Source of the DNA: Oscarella lobularis
Taxonomy: Eukaryota > Porifera > Homoscleromorpha > Homosclerophorida > Oscarellidae
DNA: 64,000 nucleotides
Reading direction: 5' to 3'
Assembly (NCBI RefSeq): GCF_947507565.1
Contig: NC_089184.1
Span: forward strand, 2,790,001-2,854,000
Shown: one piece after another, positions 12,324-21,176 of the stretch
How the letters are laid out: each line of letters starts with the position of its first letter
How positions within the stretch are numbered: position 1 is the first letter of the stretch
The notes under the pieces: model-generated
Databases searched by the model: none
What the model was told of the DNA's origin: nothing
Seen by the model: only the letters and a program-made list of their open reading frames with translations
Position numbers and translations under genes: made by a program

Positions 12324-12543
12324 CGCCAACGATGCAACTTGCGATGCCGGTACAATTGCGGACATTTCTCTCATGTCGCCTCTTAGGTAGCACACGTACG
12401 GCGTGGACCATCTCTGCGTGCGAACGACAGAAGGCATTGCGGGCGGAGAGTAATTCGTCGTGAAGTGTTCCGGCACTTTTCGCATGTGTACTAGTATCCG
12501 TGGTGTACAGAAGGTGGCCTATTGTGCTGTGATCGGCGTTCAA
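12319..12543 (-). pseudogene. Remnant paralog of the adjacent tail-anchored small protein
   Basis: The frame contains LLSARNAFCRSHAEMVHAV, which resembles ILNALCRSHARVVNEL of the gene at 12606-12776. The reading then runs into a basic stretch rather than a membrane segment, and its end is cut by the right terminal inverted repeat of the 891-bp transposon. It is best read as an adjacent copy that lost its C-terminal anchor. Confidence 0.4.
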
Positions 12544-12605
12544 TGGTGGATTTCGCTACAGTAGAATGTTTTCTTTCACTTTATTTCGAACGTGCAATTG
12601 AGCAC

Positions 12606-12776
12606 TTAAAACAAATAGACGAGCACAATGGCGACACACAACAACAACAATAAAAACACTGTCCAAATCTGTCTTATGTCGTCCCTCACGTTCGCTAACT
12701 CGTTCACAACGCGAGCATGTGAACGACACAGGGCGTTGAGGATGTCCACAATTTCGTCGTCGCTCGTTCGTGCCAT
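12606..12776 (-). CDS. Small (56-residue) putative tail-anchored membrane protein
   Basis: From the ATG at 12774-12776 the frame encodes a short helical-looking acidic/basic region (residues 1-37: TSDDEIVDILNALCRSH, then ELANVRDDIRQIW) followed by one long hydrophobic stretch at residues 38-56 ending at the stop, the layout of a tail-anchored protein. The frame is open further upstream but only to a TTG. A degraded relative of the soluble part lies just downstream. I recognise no family. It could also be the last exon of a longer gene. Confidence rests on the paralog and the clean C-terminal anchor. Confidence 0.4.
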   Translation of the reverse strand: MARTSDDEIVDILNALCRSHARVVNELANVRDDIRQIWTVFLLLLLCVAIVLVYLF

Positions 12777-12874
12777 GCTTGTGCTGTCGACGTTGGCCCG
12801 GAAGACAGGTTCGTCAAAACATATTGTCTGAATACCGGTAACGTACAACTATGCCACACCAAGGATACTTGGGC

Positions 12875-13290
12875 GCACTCCACAGAATAGCTCGCGAATG
12901 TGACCGAAAAAGGAAAGGAACATGTCCTTTCCATTGGAGTTTCAGCGAAATCTGTTCGCCCCTTCCTTCCTTCTCCGCAGGTAAACGCGACTTTCTGTGC
13001 GAGCTTAGCGCGAAGCCGTAACGCCTAGCGCGCCCACTGTGACGTAGGCTCTTCACGCAGTCCGTCGAACATGCACCATTACTTTCCTAAAACTCCACGC
13101 AATAGCTCGCGAATGTGACCGAAAAAGGAAAGGAACATGTCCTTTCCATTGGAGTTCAGCGAAATTTGTTCGCCCCTTCCTTCCTTCTCCGCACGTAAAC
13201 GCGACTTTCTGTGCGAGCTTAGCGCGAAGCCTTAACGCCTAGCGCGCCCACTGTGACGTAGGACTTAGGCTCTTCACGCAGTCGGTCAGA
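12875..13290. repeat. Direct repeat, two ~185-bp units 215 bp apart
   Basis: Unit 1 (12875-13065) and unit 2 (13090-13290) share TAGCTCGCGAATGTGACC, GAAAAAGGAAAGGAACATG, the near-palindrome AAAGGAACATGTCCTTT, and GCGCGAAGCC..TAACGCCTAGCGCGCCCACTG. A diverged inverted relative is at 11015-11105. No coding signature. This may be a promoter or UTR segment of a duplicated gene. Confidence 0.85.
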
Positions 13291-13616
13291 TCTGTCCCGA
13301 ATGACGTTGTACAAATCATTCAGCACATTTCGTGGGCCGACCTGTGTAACGCTTGCATTGTACTAAATTGGCGGCACGTACGTTAAAAAAGGCATGCAGA
13401 AAAACATATTGTCTGCTACTGACTGCACGAGCATATTATTAAAACCAAGAAATTACGGAAAAATGGGATGCCATGAATTAATTCGAATCTAAATCTAACC
13501 TGAAAAAACAACATAAAAACACTTAATTAAAAAATTGTGCAAAAAGGGATGTCATGAGTTCATTCAAATCTTTAACTAACCTGAAAGATAATTGAGCATT
13601 AGTTATTTGATTCATT
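13291..13616. other. No recognisable gene
   Basis: AT-rich spacer with a diffuse duplication: AAAATGGGATGCCATGA..TTCGAATCTAA..AACCTGAAA near 13460-13505 recurs as AAAGGGATGTCATGA..TTCAAATCT..AACCTGAAA near 13540-13590. Confidence 0.5.
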
Positions 13617-13990
13617 AAGTAGGCCCACATGTATATATGAAAGATGATCATATATATATGAAAGATGACCACATATATATGAAAGATGATCATATATATA
13701 TATACATATATGAAGGACGATCATATATATATATATATATATATGAAAGATGACCACATATATATGAAAGATGATCATATATATATAAAGGACGCCCATA
13801 TATATATATATATATATGTATGAAGACCACCACATATATATGAATGACGCCCACATATATATGAAAGACGCCCATATATGAAGACCACCACATATATATG
13901 AAGGACACCCACATATATACGAAAGACGCCCACATATATATGAAAGACGCCCACATATATATGAAAGATCACCATATATATATGAAAGAA
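13617..13990. repeat. AT-rich minisatellite (CATATATATGAAAGAYGMCC-type units)
   Basis: About 18 head-to-tail units built from (CA)TATATATGAAAG(A/G)(T/C)GNCC with variable TA expansions. The same units followed by the same flank (ATATGAAAGAACGCACACTACCC, then TTTTGACGGCTTTCGCG) recur at 20255-20404, so this is part of a dispersed element, not a one-off. The Tyr/Ile-rich minus frames across it are artefacts. Confidence 0.9.
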
Positions 13991-14020
13991 CGCACACTAC
14001 CCTTTTGACGGCTTTCGCGT

Positions 14021-14958
14021 TCCATACGTTCACGTTTCCGCCCCCGGCGGACGCGGAAGATGAAGAAGACGCCGACCCGGAAGCGCACATCACAGTCGAT
14101 GCGATTCTCGCGGCGTTCCGAGAATACTGCGAACCAAAAGTCGACGCCAAGTTCGAGCGCTACCAGTTCTATCGTCGCAATCAAGAAGCCGGCGAGTCGC
14201 TCAACGATTACATAATCGCGGTTACGAAGCTCGCACGAACCTGAAAATTCAGTGAGAGGCAGGACGAAGCCGTCACGGACAGACTTCTGCACAGCATCCG
14301 GAGTCAACGCGTTCGCCAGAAACTCTTCGATCAAACCCCGCTGACGCTGGACAAGTGCGTCCAGATTCTCCGAGCGTCAGAGCTCAATGCGTATCGATCG
14401 AAGCAGATAACGGAGGAGGTCGACGGCGCGCCAACGCACCATGTTTCTCACGCCCCTCGTGGGAAGTCGAAAGCCGCCACTCCGAAAGCATCGAAAAGCG
14501 TCGCTGCGAAGCCTACCAAAGCGACCGCGACGCCTCGCCGACAGGGAAAGCTTCAGTACGGAGGAGAAAAGTGCGATTACTGTGGATTGCAACACGCTCA
14601 TAAGAAGGAGGCGTGTCCAGCGAAGGATCGAGAATGCAAACATTGCAAGCGCATCGGACACTATGCTCGAGTTTGCCGTTCGACGACGGTGAATCAGGTA
14701 GCGACCGACGACGAAGACGACGAAGAAAGCGAGGAAGGCGCAGGTGCGCATTACGTCCAGCTTGAACGTCATCGACACCGCAAAGGGACAGCGCGCTATG
14801 GCAACATTCTCTACGTTGGAGACGGGACATTCGATTACGTTTCAACTCGATACGCATGCGTGCGCGTAGGGAACGGCCCTGTTCATCGCGTTTTTCACTT
14901 AAGCAACGCTCTCCACTTCTTGTGCGGTTCTATTGTTTCTAGTACATATTTATAAATC
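14021..14958 (+). pseudogene. Ty3/gypsy retrotransposon gag remnant with CCHC zinc knuckle
   Basis: One reading frame runs across the region with a single internal TGA at 14242-14244. It carries a gypsy-type gag core (ILAAFREYCEPK, ERYQFYRRNQEAGESLNDYI, DRLLHSIRSQRVRQKL, LTLDKCVQILRASE), a basic Ala/Lys/Thr linker, then zinc-knuckle-like clusters CDYCGLQHAHKKEAC and CKHCKRIGHYARVC (the second is a classic CCHC). The TGA stands where related gags have a cysteine after LART. The 5' end joins the minisatellite at about 14021, removing the gag N-terminus. The 3' end stops shortly after the knuckle with no protease, RT, RNase H or integrase following. A dead fragment. Confidence 0.85.
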
Positions 14959-15486
14959 ATCCCGAAGGCCTACAGTGAAGGGAAGACCACGATGAGCAGG
15001 GGCGTTTGCTTTGTTTTTCTGGCGCGTAGTCTGTGCGATTCACCCGCATACTCAATGCGGTGTCGCGGCGATGCCATACAGAACATTTATTCAGCGCATG
15101 TGTAAGTATGTCTCACGGCCCGCAGCAAACAATGTGCTGCCGCATCTCATTTTGTGAGTCATAAATGAGAACCACACACGATGTGGAGAGATGTACCATC
15201 TTCTGCTAAGACGAAACTTTTCGGCGCTACATAGTTGAGTTCCCGTGCTAAGTGGCACCCTTGCGGCCCGCTCTAGGCGGAAAAAGTTTTTTCAGCCGTT
15301 ACTTTGCACGATAGCCCAACTATGCACGTCTAGTTAGGTGGCGGCTAGCAGCGGCATTTTACATCGGCTGGCTTCCAAAGCTTGCATAAAGATAAGTGGG
15401 AGGGCTAAGCGGCAGGGCTAAGCATTGATGTGCAGCTTCAATGTTTCAGGCGTGCTGCATGCTTATGCATGTATCTATATGCGGGC

Positions 15487-15860
15487 GTAGTCTGGGGGCC
15501 AGACGAAGAGGGTATGGTCACCTGCGCACACTCAGTCTGTACCGCCGTACTGTGCGGCCCAATCAGCGCGCTCGAATTCATTGAGTTAGTCTATATTAAA
15601 TTAGTCTGAGGCCAGACCTCTTCGGAGGAGACAAACAAAGACGTCCCGATTTAAAACCAGTGACACAATGGCCTTTAGCTGTTCCCCGCGAAGCGATGGG
15701 AACCACATTTCGGCAGCAGCGGATCTTGCTGCTCGCTAATTGACTCGATTTCCATCGTCGCCAGTAGCGTGCGGCGGTACAGACTGAGTGTGCGCAGGTG
15801 ACTCCCCCCCCCCCCCCCCCCCCCCCCACTCCCCCGAAGACGTCTGGCCCCAAGACTAAT
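15487..15860. mobile_element. Nested MITE-like inverted-repeat element inside the left palindrome arm
   Basis: TAGTCTGGGGGCCAGACGAAG..GTCACCTGCGCACACTCAG at 15487-15547 recurs inverted at about 15772-15860 (CGGCGGTACAGACTGAG.. AGTCACC-type block, then GTCTGGCCCCAAGACTA), interrupted by the poly-C run. A third, related end (TAGTCTGAGGCCAGACC) lies at about 15602. The right palindrome arm carries the same insertion but lacks the final end. The element therefore predates the formation of the large palindrome. Confidence 0.6.
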
Positions 15861-16055
15861 GAGGGCAGGTCATTTTTCTAAGAGAGACTTGCCGCGTTTA
15901 TTTTGGCGTAACACTTTTGGCTCTATATGTAAGCGTCAAGCAAAATCACTTTGAGACGACTGATCGTTCCGTCGCACTAAACTCGCCTTTCACCAATCTC
16001 CTAATTGCATGGTCGACAGCCGCACTTGATGAAACTATGCTTCTAAATTTATGCA

Positions 16056-16255
16056 NNNNNNNNNNNNNNNNNNNNNNNNNNNNNNNNNNNNNNNNNNNNN
16101 NNNNNNNNNNNNNNNNNNNNNNNNNNNNNNNNNNNNNNNNNNNNNNNNNNNNNNNNNNNNNNNNNNNNNNNNNNNNNNNNNNNNNNNNNNNNNNNNNNNN
16201 NNNNNNNNNNNNNNNNNNNNNNNNNNNNNNNNNNNNNNNNNNNNNNNNNNNNNNN
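16056..16255. other. Assembly gap (200 N)
   Basis: Exactly 200 N, probably a placeholder length. It sits at the centre of the large inverted repeat, where assembly is expected to fail. Confidence 0.99.
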
Positions 16256-17266
16256 GTTTTTCACTTAACGATGGAAGACTAAGAGTGCTTCCCCCCCGCA
16301 ATACGTACGAGCGTCAAATGTCCTGCAGTTTCATGCATAAATTTAGAAGCATAGTTTCATCAAGTGCGGCTGTCGACCATGCAATTAGGAGATTGGTGAA
16401 AGGCGAGTTTAGTGCGACGGAACGATCAGTCGTCTCAAAGTGATTTTGCTTGACGCTTACATATAGAGCCAAAAGTGTTACGCCAAAATAAACGCGGCAA
16501 GTCTCTCTTAGAAAAATGACCTGCCCTCGGGGAGTGGGGGGGGGGGAGTCACCTGCGCGCACTCAGTCTGTACCGCCGCACGCTACTGGCGACGATGGAA
16601 ATCGAGTCAATTAGCGAGCAGCAAGATCCGCTGCTGCCGAAATGTGGTTCCCATCGCTTCGCGGGGAACAGCTAAAGGCCATTGTGTCACTGGTTTTAAA
16701 TCGGGACGTCTTTGTTTGTCTCCTCCGAAGAGGTCTGGCCTCAGACTAATTTAATATAGACTAACTCAATGAATTCGAGCGCGCTGATTGGGCCGCACAG
16801 TACGGCGGTACAGACTGAGTGTGCGCAGGTGACCATACCCTCTTCGTCTGGCCCCCAGACTACGCCCGCATATAGATACATGCATCAGCATGCAGCACGC
16901 CTGAAACATTGAAGCTGCACATCAATGCTTAGCCCTGCCGCTTAGCCCTCCCACTTATCTTTATGCAAGCTTTGGAAGCCAGCCGATGTAAAATGCCGCT
17001 GCTAGCCGCCACCTAACTAGACGTGCATAGTTGGGCTATCGTGCAAAGTAAGGGCTGAAAAAACTTTTTCCGCCTAGAGTGGGCCGCAAGGGTGCCACTT
17101 AGCACGGGAACTCAACTATGTAGCGCCGAAAAGTTTCGTCTTAGCAGAAGATGGTACATCTCTCCACATCGTGTGTGGTTCTCATGTATGACTCACAAAA
17201 TGAGATGCGGCAGCACATTGCTGCGGGCCGTGAGACATACTTACACATGCGCTGAATAAATGTTCT

Positions 17267-18236
17267 AGAAAAGGTGGTCCGCAAAAATATGTTGGAGTCC
17301 GCAAAGAAGCTTTAGTATAACGCCGAAACTACGTTACGCCGAAGCGCAAAGCATTCTCGCGCTTGACGTCCACCGGCGAGCTTGAATGTGCGAAATGCGT
17401 CTATTGGTCTCTATCGACGAAACTTCTGATTCCTCGTTCCAACTATACAATTTCGATCCTCCCCGCATGACGCAGAAAGAAGTGAGAAGCCTACAAAGCT
17501 ACATAAACTTGGCCCTAAAGATGGCACCGAACAAATTGCTACTGGAACATGAACATCAAGAGCTAGCCATATAAATTCGAAGAGAGACGCTGCTAGCCCA
17601 TTGAAACGCAAAACGGTTGAGGCCCCTTTTAAGGGTTCAGTAACACTGGGGCCACGAGTATTTTGCTCGCCGCGACCGTTGTGAACATCGCGCGCTCGCA
17701 TAATTAACGCGACATGGAGACCAACCTTTTAGCCTTCCTTTGAGTATCGCAGGAAAGCATTGGACTTGCGATGGAGGAGAGACGAGCTTCGAAACAGCGA
17801 CGGGTATATTTTGCGAGCGTTACCTTCTACCTTTCGAAAGGCGAAAACGTCCGCTTGCCTACCCACAGTAGAAGACTTGTAATAATGCACGCGTCTACTG
17901 TCGCGGAACGATCAAAGTCAAATTTGCTTATCAAAAAGACACACGCGAATCCTTGCCTTATTGCTCGGCGCCATGCCACTTTATTATGCATGCTTTCATA
18001 GCGTGGACAATTAGACTTTGAGAGCGAGCCGATGTAAGACACCGCGGCCGCCGCCTAACTAGACGTGCATACATAGTCACACTCTCGTGCAAAGTCACAG
18101 CTTAACGAGCCTGTCCCAAAAGGTGTCACTTAGCACGGAAGCTCATCTATGTACCGCCAGATCATACATGTATCTAATTATCCCTAGACGTTCATGATTG
18201 GACTCTCGTGCCATGTCACGCCCTCCAGTTCTTCTG
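17267..18236. other. No recognised gene; includes a third, diverged copy of palindrome-arm sequence
   Basis: 18027-18160 (GAGCCGATGTAA, GCCTAACTAGACGTGCATA, TGTCACTTAGCACGGAAGCTC) resembles 16980-17130 in the right arm and the matching left-arm part, with gaps. This lies just upstream of the cysteine-rich gene, so the palindrome arms may derive from the upstream region of such a gene. The 62-codon plus frame at 17386-17574 shows no domain. Confidence 0.5.
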
Positions 18237-18244
18237 TATATAAG
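18237..18244 (+). promoter_or_regulatory. TATA box of the cysteine-rich secreted protein gene
   Basis: TATATAAG, 45 bases before the ATG at 18289. Transcription is expected to begin near 18268, giving a ~20-base leader. The spacing and match make this one of the clearest core promoters in the window. Confidence 0.6.
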
Positions 18245-18288
18245 TCTTCCCCAGAAACCGAGGATCTCACACTTGAGAGAAGATCGCG

Positions 18289-18630
18289 ATGAACACGGCC
18301 GTCGTTTGCTTCTTTATTCTGTCCGCTGTCTTTGGTGCTTTTCAATTTGCCACCGTTCGATTCGAGTCGTTTGAGAGGAAGTGCAGTGACGTCGGCGAGT
18401 CATGCACTTCTTTGAAGAGAAACGGAACTGACGTTGAGATGAGAGACGACTATTGCTGCGAAGGAATGACGTGCAAAGACTCTGGAGAGGGTCACACGTG
18501 CTACAAGCCCGACGACGTTGGCTGTTGGAAACAGACTACAACCTGCAACTGCTTTCCGTCGTACAGCTGTAAAAGTTGTTGCAACGGATACAGCTGCAGT
18601 TATGTACTTGGAATTGGTTTTTGCGACTGA
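18289..18630 (+). CDS. Secreted cysteine-rich protein with two knottin-like (ICK) motifs
   Basis: A 113-residue single-exon protein. Residues 1-21 are a signal peptide (hydrophobic VVCFFILSAVFGAF). The mature part has 15 cysteines. The first cluster is C32-x6-C39-x16-CC(56,57)-x4-C62-x8-C71, an inhibitor-cystine-knot pattern. The second, C79-x6-C86-x-C88-x5-C94-x2-CC(97,98)-x4-C103-x8-C112, repeats the scheme with extra cysteines. A TATA box lies 45 bases upstream. Such proteins in marine invertebrates act as defence peptides, protease inhibitors or venom-like toxins; nothing here decides between these. The frame is intact and starts at the first ATG with a purine at -3. I know no named family for it. 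Confidence 0.75.
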   Translation: MNTAVVCFFILSAVFGAFQFATVRFESFERKCSDVGESCTSLKRNGTDVEMRDDYCCEGMTCKDSGEGHTCYKPDDVGCWKQTTTCNCFPSYSCKSCCNGYSCSYVLGIGFCD

Positions 18631-19016
18631 AGGATTGAAAATGTAGATTGGTCCAAGACAACAAACTACGTGAAGTTGATGTATTTCTGTCTCGTTCTCA
18701 GTCTGTTCTATTGAAAATGCTTGCAAACAGTTTCGTCTTTCAGAAATTAGTCTTAGTTTCTCCGCCCATCCTGCTAGCTATATGTCAGTTTTCTGAAACC
18801 CTAAACACTAATGCCAACAGACCAGATCGTCCGACGGAGATCGAAGATGTAGCCTCCTCTGACAGGAAACAATCAAAGGCTTCACGCCCACTCAATTATG
18901 CAGATGCATTACCAATACAAAGAAGCCAACCCAGTAGAGCATGTGACAGTGCACGACAGCATCATCCCTTCCCAAACGAAGTCGAGCCTAAACACGCTCC
19001 TTTGAAGTGATGCCAG
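18631..19016. other. No recognised gene; 3' flank of the cysteine-rich gene
   Basis: A 120-codon plus frame from 18648 has no domain and an ordinary-DNA composition. Part is presumably the 3' UTR. Confidence 0.35.
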
Positions 19017-19025
19017 AGTAAAAAT

Positions 19026-19304
19026 TAGCCTCGCAAGCCAGGCTCTCCCGTAGTGAAGCGCGCTTTAGCGCGTCCACTACTGGGAGAGCCTGGGTGCACT
19101 CGTCTGCGTCATAGGCCATGTGACCACCCTAGTTTCCACGTGACCATTTCGGTACAGCCCACAAGGCTCGGACCACTCCGAAATGGTCACGTGGAAACTA
19201 GGGTGGTCACATGGCCTATGACGCAGACGAGTGCACCCAGGCTCTCCCAGTAGCGGACGCGTTAAAGCGCGCTTCACTACGGGAGAGCCTGGCTTGCGAG
19301 GCTA
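19026..19304. mobile_element. 279-bp palindromic MITE with 9-bp target duplication
   Basis: The whole unit is an almost perfect inverted repeat (ends TAGCCTCGCAAGCC and GGCTTGCGAGGCTA; arms of ~125 bp around a small centre containing GTACAGCCCACAAGG). Both flanks carry AGTAAAAAT (19017-19025 and 19305-19313), a 9-base target-site duplication. Long inverted ends with 9-bp duplications are the hallmark of Mutator-like elements and some foldback MITEs. No coding capacity. Only a handful of arm differences (for example TTAGCG/TTAAAGCG), so insertion was recent. Confidence 0.9.
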
Positions 19305-19313
19305 AGTAAAAAT

Positions 19314-20254
19314 AACAATAGACATCTCTTACGGTCGTCTACACTCGTGAAAGGAAAGAAGAAGAGAGGCCTTGTTATAATCACTTATGCATTGAAACCA
19401 CCAAGTCTCAGTAAAATCAAAACGCTGCCGGCAACGTTGACCCCGACCATCAAGTGCCGCCGCTAAAACCATTTGAAGTATTATATCTGCGGCTTAAAAA
19501 TTCAATATGTCGATATTCAATTCTGCTGCGGTGTTGCAGGCATTACGAGTGCATTTTCGACACTAATTTACCATTGCTTGGCTTTGAACGTCATTATCTA
19601 TTAGTATACCAGAGAAGACGATCTTTTTTGAACACTCAGTTGACGGCGGTCAGGTCATAGCTATGACCGGTTTTTGCTGTCTCCTCTGGGTATTGCAGTC
19701 AGGCTTCAAGATAAGACTAAAAACACCCGGACACGACAAGACGCGACCCCCGGATGTGTGATATGGCAATCCAATTCCACGTCGTTCTTCAGCTTCATCG
19801 TCTATGTCAGACAAAGAATAGGCTTATCTAAAAGCTTTCTTTTATATCTACTCTCCTGTTCCTTCGTTCTTTTACGTTCGGCTCGCTCATTCGCGTCTCA
19901 GACGTTTTCCAGACTTTATGCTTGTCAAAAAACGTTTCGAAAAGACATGCAACATTGCGCTCGACAATCATGTCATGCGAGAAGCCGTCCTCTAGCTGTG
20001 GTTTTCGCTAAGTTGAAGTGAGGGGCTACCGTGGAAAGCTCGAAGTAAGCAAATGCAAGAGAAACTTAAACTTAATCAACTTAACCCATCTTGGGGCATT
20101 GTGACTGTAGGCGGGAAATTTGCATCAGATTCCTATTCATGCTGACGTCGACGCTGTAAAGACGTTGAACACGTCAAGTCTAATTATGAATGACCTTCAG
20201 GTTCAGCTATTTAATTATTATAAAAATAATATGTATAACATATAATATGTAAGC
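19314..20254. other. No recognisable gene
   Basis: Mixed sequence with two unconvincing plus frames (19454-19660 and 19674-20021). No domain, signal peptide or repeat shared elsewhere was recognised. Confidence 0.4.
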
Positions 20255-20404
20255 CGTTGTGACACCCACATATATACGAAAGACGCCCACATATATATGA
20301 AAGACGCCCACATATATATGAAAGATCACCATATATATATGGAGGACGCCCATATATATATGAAAGAACGCACACTACCCTTTTGACGGCTTTCGCGTTC
20401 CATA
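20255..20404. repeat. Second copy of the 13.6-14.0 kb minisatellite element
   Basis: Five CATATATATGAAAGA-type units, then the same unique flank as at 13985-14021 up to TTTCGCGTTCCATA. At that point the first locus enters gag sequence and this one enters another repeat, so the shared element ends at ..TTCCATA. Confidence 0.85.
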
Positions 20405-20711
20405 GCCACGTACGCACACGTAAGCTTAGGCTCGACCTACGTACGCCATTAGCTGTCTAATGCGTTTGTGAACGCTTGCTAGGGACTCTATATAAGCAAC
20501 GAAGGCTGTAGAGAGGCTCGCATTTGTCGAGAAACGGGGATCGAGAGGCTAATTAATTGAGCTAGTTCTAGAACAACCGTACGTACGTACCACAAAGAAA
20601 GAGCAATGCGCGTCGATCCAACTTCTTCAGGTAGCTACAGCTAGTTATCTGCTTCCAGGCTCGGCTGCAGCATCGTATAGCCACCCTATCGCAGAATATG
20701 AGAGCATCTAG
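20405..20711. repeat. Dispersed repeat shared with 61570-61822 (and 56790-56840)
   Basis: Shares CGTAAGCTTAGGCTCGACCTACG, CATTAGCTGTCTAATGCG and, after a diverged middle, CTTCTTCAGGTAGCTA..GCTTCCAGGCTCGGCTGC..TATAGCCA..TATCGCA..TGAGAGCATCT with 61570-61822. At 56.8 kb only the first part follows an F-box remnant. The repeat abuts, and supplies the apparent C-terminus of, the truncated GPCR. Confidence 0.8.
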
Positions 20712-21176
20712 CTGAGCCTGTCTTTTGGAGTTACGACCCGACGAGCAGCAACAGCATCCGACAATCTCCTTGAATCCAAAACTTGCTATCGTTGCCGACG
20801 TGAGAGTCGTCATAGAGCACGACATGTTGGACAAGAGATAGGCGGCAAAGCAGAGGCTCTTTGACACAACAGTAGTTTCACTGCACCAACTGGCTACGAT
20901 TCGTGCGGTTATAAGATAAAGAATCTTTCCCGTGGCAAGAAGGAAGTCAGACGTCGCCAAGTTGATAAGAAGCATAGATAGTGGGGAGGTGCGGTGACGA
21001 GCAGTTCGGCATCTTGCTACAATGACGAGAATGTTTAAGAAGGCCGCCAAAACTGCGACGGTCCAAAAGGACGCTTCGACTCCAGGTTTCGTCAAGGTGG
21101 AGTACTTCAACTCTGAGAATTGCGCCGCCGAGTCGTTCAATGACGGACACACGGTGCTGTTGCTAACGTTTAACAT
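20712..21176 (-). pseudogene. Rhodopsin-family GPCR, N-terminal part only (TM1-TM3)
   Basis: The ATG at 21174-21176 opens a short extracellular N-terminus with N-glycosylation sites (NVSNST, NDS). TM1 (FWTVAVLAAFLNILVIVA), an intracellular loop RCRTARHRTS, TM2 with the conserved LxxxD (LLINLATSDFLLATG) and a TM3-like segment after the expected cysteine (KSLCFAAYLLSNMSCSM) follow. The TM2/TM3 style is closest to the LRR-containing/glycoprotein-hormone-type class A receptors. After GFKEI the frame leaves the family with no DRY-type motif and runs into the dispersed repeat 20405-20711. TM4-TM7 are absent. It is a fragment cut by the repeat unless distant exons rescue it. Confidence 0.7.

Larger units (their letters stand above)
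15080..17266. repeat. Large inverted repeat (arms ~0.95 kb) around an assembly gap
   Basis: Left arm 15080-16055 and right arm 16334-17266 are reverse complements over nearly their full length (outer end AGAACATTTATTCAGCGCATG; inner end CTAAATTTATGCA). The centre is 200 N (16056-16255) plus 78 bases unique to the right side. The arms are not identical: the left has a ~29-base C run and an extra ~24-base segment (GAAGACGTCTGGCC..AGACTAAT) missing on the right, plus substitutions such as AAATGAG/CATGTATG near the outer end. The differences argue against a simple mirror-image assembly error, but the gap leaves the centre unresolved. Confidence 0.85.

Noticed and set aside
13599-14150. Long Tyr/Ile-rich frames on the minus strand
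   Set aside because: They are the translation of the TATATATG minisatellite; the repeat explains the open frames.
15917-16443. Open frames spanning the N gap
   Set aside because: The N run is read as unknown residues; there is no evidence of coding on either side.
19454-20021. Two adjacent plus frames as a possible gene
   Set aside because: No start context, splice-consistent junction, domain or repeat conservation supports coding.
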